5,171 bases of DNA from Myxococcales bacterium. Its GTDB lineage: Bacteria > Myxococcota_A > Polyangia > Polyangiales > Houyiibacteriaceae. The notes under the pieces were generated by a model, which did no database searches, was not told where the DNA came from, and was given only the letters and a program-made list of their open reading frames with translations. The stretch covers positions 1 through 5,171 of the forward strand of contig JABDJF010000243.1 in the NCBI GenBank assembly GCA_013002645.1, given 5' to 3'. The first letter of the stretch is position 1. The number at the start of each line of letters is the position of its first letter. The position numbers were made by a program, and so were the translations under genes. Shown in pieces: positions 1-5,171 of the stretch.

Positions 1-1464
1 TCGGTCAAGCATCCGGACCCGGCGTTTTCCTCTCAGACCAAAGACAAGCTGGTTTCGAGTGAGGTCAAAGGAATCGTCGAGAGCGTGCTCAACGAGAAAC
101 TAAGCCAGTACCTCGAAGAAGAGCCGAAGGCCGGCAAGCGCATCGTCGAGAAGACGGTGCTTGCCGCACGTGCCCGGGAGGCCGCACGCCGTGCGCGCGA
201 AATGGTGCAGCGCAAAGGTGTCCTCGACGCGAGCACGCTTCCTGGAAAGCTGGCTGACTGCCAAAGCAAAGATCCGACCGAGAGCGAGATCTACATCGTC
301 GAGGGCGATTCGGCAGGTGGCAGCGCAAAACAGGGGCGCGACCGCCGCTTCCAAGCGATTCTGCCGCTTCGCGGGAAGATCCTCAACGTCGAGCGGGCGC
401 GTTTCGAGAAAATGATTTCCAGTGCGGAGATAGGCACTTTGATTACGGCGCTCGGCTGCGGGGTCGAAGGCGGAGAGAACTTCAACCTCGAGAAGCTTCG
501 CTATCACCAGGTGATCATCATGACCGACGCCGACGTCGACGGTTCACACATCCGGACGCTGCTGCTGACCTTCTTCTACCGACAGATGCCGCAGCTCATC
601 GACAAAGGATATCTCTTCATCGCGCAGCCGCCTCTGTACAAAGTCAAGAAGGGCAAGAAGCTCCGCTACCTTCAGGACAACGACGAATTGAACCGATATC
701 TCATCGAGCTCGGAACCGACAACGTCCGACTAAGCATGAAGGGCGGCAGCACTCAGCTGAGCGGAGAGCCGCTGCGAAATCTCCTCACAGACGTGACGCG
801 ATTCCGACTGCTTCTCGAAAACATCGGACACAGGGTGGATCCTCTCGTGGTCGAGGCGCTCGTGACCATTGCCGACTTGAAGGAAGCGGACCTCACAGAC
901 CGAACGAGGGTCGAGGCGGCCATCGAATTGCTCGAGAAGCACGTGCGCGCCAAACGCCCCGGCAACGTAGAAGCCAGCATAGAGCGCGACGAAGAGCACG
1001 ATCGGTACAAATTCGTGATCGCAACGCAGGATGGTGGGACGCGCCGCGTCACCACGATCGACTTCGATTTCCTGTCCGCAGGGAACCTCTCGGAGCTCCG
1101 ACAGATCTACCAGGGCATTCGAGCCCTCGGTGAGCCGCCCTTCTTGCTCACCGTGCTCGACAAGGAAGGCAAACCCGCATCCGAGCCGTCCGAGGTTGCC
1201 GACTTGGAGGCGCTATGGGCAGAGCTCGATTCGCGCGCGCGAAAGGGTCTTGGCATCCAGCGCTACAAGGGCCTGGGCGAGATGAACCCGGACGAGCTCT
1301 GGGAGACGACCATGGACCCGGACACGCGGACGCTTCTTCAGGTGCGCATCGAAGATGCGCTCGAGGCCGAAGAGCTGTTCAGCGTCCTGATGGGCGACCA
1401 AGTCGAACCTCGGCGCGCGTTCATCGAGAGCAACGCTCTCAACGTGACCAACCTCGACATCTAG
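1..1464 (+). CDS. gyrB: DNA gyrase subunit B, C-terminal 487 residues (5' end outside window)
   Basis: GyrB supplies the ATPase and TOPRIM parts of the cytoplasmic A2B2 gyrase that introduces negative supercoils. The frame is open from base 1 and ends at TAG 1462-1464. Residues here are counted from base 1. The end of the transducer domain is visible, with the QTK loop at 12-14 whose Lys contacts ATP. The TOPRIM domain follows, with EGDSAGG starting at Glu101 and DADVDGSHIR starting at Asp176; Glu101, Asp176 and Asp178 are the metal-binding set. PPLYKV lies at 210-215, QRYKGLGEMN at 420-429, and the protein ends NVTNLDI. Spacing from the QTK Lys to the TOPRIM Glu is 87 residues, matching E. 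coli GyrB as I recall it, so about 320 N-terminal residues are missing. The roughly 245 residues between DADVDG and RYKGLGE show the Gram-negative insert (about 240-410), which argues against ParE and against a Gram-positive GyrB. It is intact and converges on the kinase gene. Confidence 0.97.
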   Translation, partial: SVKHPDPAFSSQTKDKLVSSEVKGIVESVLNEKLSQYLEEEPKAGKRIVEKTVLAARAREAARRAREMVQRKGVLDASTLPGKLADCQSKDPTESEIYIVEGDSAGGSAKQGRDRRFQAILPLRGKILNVERARFEKMISSAEIGTLITALGCGVEGGENFNLEKLRYHQVIIMTDADVDGSHIRTLLLTFFYRQMPQLIDKGYLFIAQPPLYKVKKGKKLRYLQDNDELNRYLIELGTDNVRLSMKGGSTQLSGEPLRNLLTDVTRFRLLLENIGHRVDPLVVEALVTIADLKEADLTDRTRVEAAIELLEKHVRAKRPGNVEASIERDEEHDRYKFVIATQDGGTRRVTTIDFDFLSAGNLSELRQIYQGIRALGEPPFLLTVLDKEGKPASEPSEVADLEALWAELDSRARKGLGIQRYKGLGEMNPDELWETTMDPDTRTLLQVRIEDALEAEELFSVLMGDQVEPRRAFIESNALNVTNLDI

Positions 1465-1482
1465 CCAGGCTCAACCGGAGCT

Positions 1483-3666
1483 CTAGCCCGCGCGGCGAGG
1501 TCGACTGAGCAGCTTTTGAATTGCTCCTTCGACGCGAGGCACTTCCTGCTCGACCACTTCGAGGAGATTGCGGGCCGCCTCGATGCTGGTTTCGCCTTCG
1601 ATGCCGCCCAAGAGCTCGCCGACACGCGTCGCGCCGATCTGCTTGCTCGCTCCCTTGACCGTGTGAGCGCTGAGGCGCGCAGCCTCCATGTCGCCCTGGT
1701 CGAATGCTGCTCTCATTTGCGTCACGGAATCTCGAAGCTGATCGACATAGCCCAGCAGAACATCCTCGATGAACTCGTCGTCTTCGCCGTCGAGCGACAC
1801 CAACTGTCCCACCATGCTCAGGTCTAGTGCCGGCGGAGGTGGAAGCGTCGACACCGACTTCGTCGGGCGAGGGGCCGACAGAGGCACCCATCGCTCCAAG
1901 GCTTTGGCCAGCATCGAGGTGCGCACTGGCTTGCAAACCACGTCGTTCATGCCGGCATCGAGGCAGCGGACTCGGTCTTCCTCGGCGACGCTCGCCGTAA
2001 GCGCGACGATTGGCAGCTCCTCTTTGTCAGGCGACTGGCGAATCCGACTCGTAGCTTGGTAGCCGTCGATCAGCGGCATGTGGCAGTCCATGAACACGAT
2101 GTCGTAGTTCTTGGCTTTCGCTTTTTCGAGCGCCTCCCGGCCGTCGGTCGCGATGTCCACCTCGCACGAGAGCTTTCTCAAGAGCGCCTCGGTCACCATG
2201 CGGCTGGTCGGGTCGTCTTCGGCGACGAGCACGAGCGCGCCCTCGCGAATGAGTGCCGGGGTCCGGCCGTCCGTCTCGATGACCCGCAACGTGGTGTCCT
2301 GGCCGATTCCCAAATCGAGCTCGGCCCAAAAGCAAGTCCCCTCGTCGACGGTGCTGCTGACCCCAAGCTCGCCACCCATGAGCTCCACCAGATGCTTGCT
2401 TATTGCCAAACCCAATCCGTTGCCTCTCGCGATTCGGTTCGAGCCGCTGTTGCTTCGCTGGTGGCGCGTGAAGATTCCCTCGAGCAAACCCTCCGGAATG
2501 CCAATGCCCGTATCGAGCACCGAAAGGCGAACTCGGGCCCTCTCCGCGCGGTCCACGAGCTCCGCCCGAACCTGTACCGAGCCCGAGTCGGTGAACTTGA
2601 TCGCGTTGTTCACCAGGTTGAGCAGCACCTGGCGAATGCGGCCGCTGTCTCCCTGGAACCGCTGGCTCGTGATTTCCGTCGTCTCCGATTCGAGGCGAAT
2701 ACCCTTCGCCTCGGCACGCGGTCGCATGAGGTCGACGACTCCATCGATGACCGCCCGCATTTCAAACGGCGCGTGGTCGAGCTCGACCTGACCCTTTTGC
2801 AGCTGTGAGAAGTCCAGGATCTCGTCGACGATTCCCACCAGCGCATCTGCGGACTCTCGGATCGCGCCGATCATCTTTTTCTGCTTCTCCTCGAGATCGG
2901 TATCTAGCAGCAAGGCGCTCAGACCGAGGACGCCATTCATCGGCGTGCGAACCTCGTGGCTCACGTTGGCCAACAGATCCGTCTTGGCCTGCGAGACGCG
3001 CTCTGCGGCGAGTCGGAGCTCTTCCATTCGTATCAGGGCACGGCTTCTCGCGTGGTGGATCCCAATCGTGATGGCCGAAAAACCAAATAGGTATCCAACG
3101 CTCTTCACCCAGTCGACGTCTGGCACCCAGAGCGACGTAATGCCCCAGCCGAGGTACCCGGCGATCATGATCACGGCGAGCCATCGCCAATCGTGCACCA
3201 GTGCCCCAGCTGCGAGCTGAATCAACAAGTAGACGTAGAAGTCCGATGGATCGCCGCCCAGAGCGTACGCCAGCGTGGCGGTCGCCGTGACGACGAGGAA
3301 CGCCGAGCCGCCAATGTGGAGCGACCAGGCGAGCCGCGGCGGTTGATGGTGGGCGCGCCCTCCGAACGTTAGCATCGCGATTCCGGCGAGCCCGTAGATC
3401 GTCATCAACTTCAGATCGGTTTGATCGGCGCCTGTGGACCAGTGGCCGAGCGCGAGCCCCTCGTAGGCGATTCCGGCGCAGATCAGCATCGTCGCCAAGT
3501 ACCGCCGGCCGAGCGAGCACATGATCGCGTGGCGCTCGTCGGCGCTAAGAGGCACCAACGCAGCCAACGTTTCCGCCGAGCACGCGGATCCGGGCTCCCA
3601 GGCCTGCTCCCCCTCCGGTTCGTTCCCCATCCCCTTCAGTCTACTGGCCGAATCGGCCCGATTCAC
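1483..3666 (-). CDS. Membrane hybrid sensor histidine kinase (6 TM, HisKA-HATPase-REC-HPt)
   Basis: This 727-residue protein carries a multistep phosphorelay in one chain, domain order similar to BarA-type kinases. About 45 polar residues precede six hydrophobic segments (about 56-76, 84-103, 112-136, 142-158, 161-180, 187-206) with only short loops, so no extracytoplasmic sensor domain is seen. A charged helix (207-230) leads to the HisKA H-box NVSHEVRTPMNG with His237. The HATPase has the N-box (Asn350, Asn353, Asn354), G1 DTGIGIPE (385-392) and a G2 box reading GNGLGL (415-420) instead of the usual GTGLGL. The receiver has acidic residues 483-485, phospho-acceptor Asp527, Thr557 and Lys579. 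A Pro-rich linker (about 595-614) joins the HPt domain with SAHTVKG and His668. All phosphotransfer residues are present. Stimulus and downstream regulator are unknown; no separate response regulator lies in the window. The start is uncertain: GTG 3666 is 2 bases past the phosphatase stop and lacks a Shine-Dalgarno sequence, and ATG 3630 (12 codons in) is an alternative. Confidence 0.93.
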   Translation of the reverse strand: MNRADSASRLKGMGNEPEGEQAWEPGSACSAETLAALVPLSADERHAIMCSLGRRYLATMLICAGIAYEGLALGHWSTGADQTDLKLMTIYGLAGIAMLTFGGRAHHQPPRLAWSLHIGGSAFLVVTATATLAYALGGDPSDFYVYLLIQLAAGALVHDWRWLAVIMIAGYLGWGITSLWVPDVDWVKSVGYLFGFSAITIGIHHARSRALIRMEELRLAAERVSQAKTDLLANVSHEVRTPMNGVLGLSALLLDTDLEEKQKKMIGAIRESADALVGIVDEILDFSQLQKGQVELDHAPFEMRAVIDGVVDLMRPRAEAKGIRLESETTEITSQRFQGDSGRIRQVLLNLVNNAIKFTDSGSVQVRAELVDRAERARVRLSVLDTGIGIPEGLLEGIFTRHQRSNSGSNRIARGNGLGLAISKHLVELMGGELGVSSTVDEGTCFWAELDLGIGQDTTLRVIETDGRTPALIREGALVLVAEDDPTSRMVTEALLRKLSCEVDIATDGREALEKAKAKNYDIVFMDCHMPLIDGYQATSRIRQSPDKEELPIVALTASVAEEDRVRCLDAGMNDVVCKPVRTSMLAKALERWVPLSAPRPTKSVSTLPPPPALDLSMVGQLVSLDGEDDEFIEDVLLGYVDQLRDSVTQMRAAFDQGDMEAARLSAHTVKGASKQIGATRVGELLGGIEGETSIEAARNLLEVVEQEVPRVEGAIQKLLSRPRRAG

Positions 3667-3668
3667 GA

Positions 3669-4517
3669 TTAGTCGGATGTTAGATTGTGACGTGCCTCAC
3701 CAATCGTCCGGACGGCGGCGTGATGAAGCACGCCGTTGGACGCCACCAGCTTTCCGCTGCGCGGGTCGGCTTCTTCGCCTTCGTACGTCGACAGCCGGCC
3801 GCCGGCTTCCTTCACGATCAGTGCGCCGGCGCACAGGTCCCAGGCATTGAGCGATTTCTCCCAATAGATGTCATAGGTGCCGTCGGCGACCAGACAGAGG
3901 TCGACCGCCGCGCTGCCACAGCGCCGAATGCCTCGTGCGCGCTGCAAAAAAAGCCCGAGCTCCGCGAGATTGCGGTCGCCGTTCGACCAGCGGTCGTAAG
4001 GAAAGCCGGTCGCACAGACGGCCTCTTCGAGCTGGTCGCGGTTGGACACGGAGCAAGGTTTGCCGTTGCGAAACGCACCCATCCCCTTCGCCGCTTTCCA
4101 AGTGACCCCGAGGGCCGGCGCGTGCACCAGGCCGACCAGCCCTTCTCGTCCGCGATACAACGCGATCGAGACAGCAAAGAAAAAATGCCCATGTGCGTAG
4201 TTGGTCGTGCCGTCGATCGGGTCGACGAACCAGACCAGCTCGCCTTCACCCGTATCGGCGCCCTCCTCGCCGACAATCCGATGACCGGGGAACTCGCGCG
4301 ACAGCGCCTCCCGGATCAGATTCTCGCTTTCGAGGTCGTATTTGGTCAGCAGGTCGAAGCGCCCCTTGCGAGCGACCTCGGTGCCGACCCGCCAACCCTG
4401 CATGATCAGCTCGCCGGCTCGCAGCGCCGCGCGCTCGGCGGCATCCAAGGCGCGCCGAGTATCTTCTTGGACCGGCATGAAGCCCTGCATTTTCGCGGAT
4501 TTCTGGGGCGGCGCCAT
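3669..4517 (-). CDS. Inositol monophosphatase family protein (SuhB/IMPase-like)
   Basis: This is a predicted Mg-dependent cytoplasmic sugar- or inositol-phosphate phosphatase of the IMPase fold. Counted from ATG 4517 (282 residues), the metal-binding residues are Glu84/Glu85 (VGEEG), Asp99 and Asp102 in DPIDGTTN (99-106), and Asp227 in the WDLCAG motif (from 226), followed by Gly-Gly 239-240. GSAAVD (201-206) also fits the family. These match the Glu/Asp/Asp/Asp set of human and bacterial IMPases, so it should be active. Substrate cannot be assigned: inositol-1-phosphate, histidinol phosphate and other small phosphate esters are all used within this family. The start is uncertain. The frame extends to GTG 4529; ATG 4517 has AGGGG 11 bases upstream; ATG 4478 has AGGG 4 bases upstream and gives 269 residues, nearest the usual family length of 260-270. 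It ends in TAA at 3669-3671, immediately before the kinase gene, suggesting one transcript and perhaps coupled translation. Confidence 0.93.
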   Translation of the reverse strand: MAPPQKSAKMQGFMPVQEDTRRALDAAERAALRAGELIMQGWRVGTEVARKGRFDLLTKYDLESENLIREALSREFPGHRIVGEEGADTGEGELVWFVDPIDGTTNYAHGHFFFAVSIALYRGREGLVGLVHAPALGVTWKAAKGMGAFRNGKPCSVSNRDQLEEAVCATGFPYDRWSNGDRNLAELGLFLQRARGIRRCGSAAVDLCLVADGTYDIYWEKSLNAWDLCAGALIVKEAGGRLSTYEGEEADPRSGKLVASNGVLHHAAVRTIGEARHNLTSD

Positions 4518-4526
4518 CTGGATTCG

Positions 4527-4541
4527 CACCCCTGGGGGGTG
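4527..4541 (-). promoter_or_regulatory. Inverted repeat overlapping the candidate phosphatase ribosome binding site
   Basis: On the minus strand this reads CACCCC-CCA-GGGGTG, a perfect 6-bp GC-rich stem with a 3-base loop. The right arm contains the AGGGG that is the only purine-rich candidate ribosome binding site for ATG 4517, and the alternative GTG start at 4529 also sits in the stem. If transcribed, it could mask that site. There is no following T-run, so it is not an intrinsic terminator. A role is inferred only from position; a short GC-rich palindrome can arise by chance in such DNA, and if the true start is ATG 4478 the stem is merely 5' leader. Confidence 0.3.
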
Positions 4542-4631
4542 TTCGCTGGCATTTCGACCCTAAAACCCGTACAAGGCCGTGCGCTGCGAAGCCCGTTCCC
4601 CGGGCGCGAACTGATGTAGGCAAGTGTAGTT
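4530..4631. other. Divergent intergenic region between phosphatase and carboxylase genes
   Basis: This roughly 100-base gap must hold the promoters for the leftward phosphatase-kinase pair and probably for the rightward carboxyltransferase gene, since the two units diverge here. I could not place a convincing -35/-10 pair on either strand. Besides the inverted repeat near 4527-4541 there is a second small GC-rich hairpin, GCCCG (4591-4595), loop TTCCC, CGGGC (4601-4605), not followed by a T-run. An in-frame TAG at 4617-4619 limits how far upstream the carboxyltransferase gene can start. Confidence 0.5.
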
Positions 4632-5171
4632 ATGCCCGACAAGGATCTTGTGACGCCAAGCATTCGCAATCCATTCGATGCGGATGACAAATCTGGCTCG
4701 GCCCCCGCTCCGGCGGACGAAGGCGGGCCCTACGACAAAGCGGTTAGCGAAGGCGAGTTGCTTCGTGCGCGCCCGCGAACCGCGGCAGGCCCCGTTCAGA
4801 TCGGCAGGCAGCACGCCAAGCGCCGCATGACCGTCTGGGAGCGTCTCGACGTGCTCCGCGATCCCAACACAGAGCCAACCATCTTGTACCAGAACTGGGG
4901 TCCCAATCTCGACGGTGCGTCGATCGTGACCGCAGTCGTTCAAATTGGGGGTCGCGAGGTCGCCGTTTACGGCCACGACTTCACTGTCCGTGCCGGTTCG
5001 ATGGATGCGACCAACGGTACCAAGCTCGCCAACGTCATTCGCCTCGCGGGCCGGCAGGGAATGCCGCTGGTTGGGATGAACGACAGCGCAGGCGCGTTCG
5101 TGCCGGCGGGCATCGGCGGTTTGGACGGTTACGCCGAGGCGTTCACGGCCCTTCGCAAGATCAGTGGCGTG
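4632..5171 (+). CDS. Acyl-CoA carboxylase carboxyltransferase (beta) subunit, N-terminal 180 residues (3' end outside window)
   Basis: This is the start of a biotin-dependent carboxyltransferase of the PccB/MccB/GcdA type, which moves CO2 between carboxybiotin and an acyl-CoA. The frame runs open to the window edge. ATG 4632 is the first start after an in-frame TAG at 4617; it has no clear Shine-Dalgarno sequence, and GTG 4650, preceded by AAGGA, is an alternative. Residues 1-57 are a polar, Ala/Pro/Asp-rich leader of no recognised family. Family signals then begin: GRQHAKRRMTVWERLDVLRDP (58-78) corresponds to the usual AKxxxTARERxxxLxDP entry, Asp116-Phe117-Thr118 to the DFTV strand, and NDSAGAFVPAG (150-160) to the active-site loop, normally NDSGGARIQEG. 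GLDGYAEAF (163-171) matches the SLAGYGEIF helix. Full family length is about 510-540, so a third is visible. Propionyl-, acetyl- and other acyl-CoA carboxylases, or a glutaconyl-CoA-decarboxylase-like enzyme, remain possible. Partner biotin carboxylase genes may lie beyond the right edge. Confidence 0.9.
   Translation, partial: MPDKDLVTPSIRNPFDADDKSGSAPAPADEGGPYDKAVSEGELLRARPRTAAGPVQIGRQHAKRRMTVWERLDVLRDPNTEPTILYQNWGPNLDGASIVTAVVQIGGREVAVYGHDFTVRAGSMDATNGTKLANVIRLAGRQGMPLVGMNDSAGAFVPAGIGGLDGYAEAFTALRKISGV

Noticed and set aside
301..375. Arg124 at the position of E. coli GyrB Lys447 as a possible quinolone-resistance change
   Set aside because: Arg is the normal residue here in many bacterial GyrB proteins, and Asp103, equivalent to Asp426, is unchanged.
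1..1464. ParE (topoisomerase IV) as an alternative to GyrB
   Set aside because: The roughly 170-residue insert before QRYKGLGEMN and the NVTNLDI ending fit GyrB; ParE lacks these.
1468..1482. Possible bidirectional terminator between gyrB and the kinase
   Set aside because: The stem is only 5 bp with a G-U pair and lacks a T-run on either side, so it is not supportable as an intrinsic terminator.
2056..2808. Plus-strand open frames of 250 and 226 codons (the second at 2111-2791), antisense to the kinase core
   Set aside because: They lie opposite fully conserved HATPase and receiver motifs, show no domain signal, and overlap each other in different frames, as expected of shadow frames.
4591..4605. 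GCCCG-TTCCC-CGGGC hairpin as a terminator or operator
   Set aside because: A 5-bp stem without a T-run, in GC-rich DNA, between divergent genes where no transcript needs to end; too weak to call.
3687..4619. A 310-codon open frame on the plus strand, antisense to the phosphatase gene
   Set aside because: It covers the whole phosphatase gene on the opposite strand, matches no family I recognise, and such long antisense frames are common in GC-rich coding DNA. The minus strand carries complete IMPase motifs.
4560..4976. A 138-codon minus-strand frame across the intergenic region and the carboxyltransferase start
   Set aside because: Most of it is antisense to well-supported carboxyltransferase sequence, and its translation resembles no known family.

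Overview
The window holds four protein-coding genes and almost no spare DNA. It suggests a chromosomal region of a GC-rich Gram-negative bacterium. The GyrB fragment has the roughly 170-residue insert typical of Gram-negative GyrB proteins. From memory, its wording most resembles deltaproteobacterial or myxobacterial GyrB. That lineage guess is an inference and was not tested by a search. No mobile elements, RNA genes, CRISPR arrays or phage genes were seen.
Layout from left to right: (1) positions 1-1464, plus strand, are the 3' 60% of gyrB (DNA gyrase subunit B), cut by the window edge. (2) After an 18-base gap, and convergent with gyrB, a minus-strand gene for a membrane-bound tripartite hybrid histidine kinase (kinase core, receiver and HPt domains) occupies 1483-3666. 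(3) Directly upstream of it on the same strand, an inositol-monophosphatase family gene ends at 3669, only 2 bases before the kinase's longest possible start. These two genes probably form a co-transcribed pair. (4) A divergent intergenic region of about 110 bases contains two small GC-rich inverted repeats. (5) From 4632 to the right edge, plus strand, lies the N-terminal third of a biotin-dependent acyl-CoA carboxylase carboxyltransferase subunit.
The genes do not make up an obvious single pathway. GyrB is housekeeping DNA topology, the phosphatase and kinase are a likely two-gene unit, and the carboxylase subunit starts a separate transcription unit. I found no clear evidence of an undescribed system. 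The items most worth a second look are the phosphatase-kinase pairing, the atypical ATP-lid motif of the kinase, a hairpin that could mask the phosphatase ribosome binding site, and the non-standard active-site loop of the carboxyltransferase.
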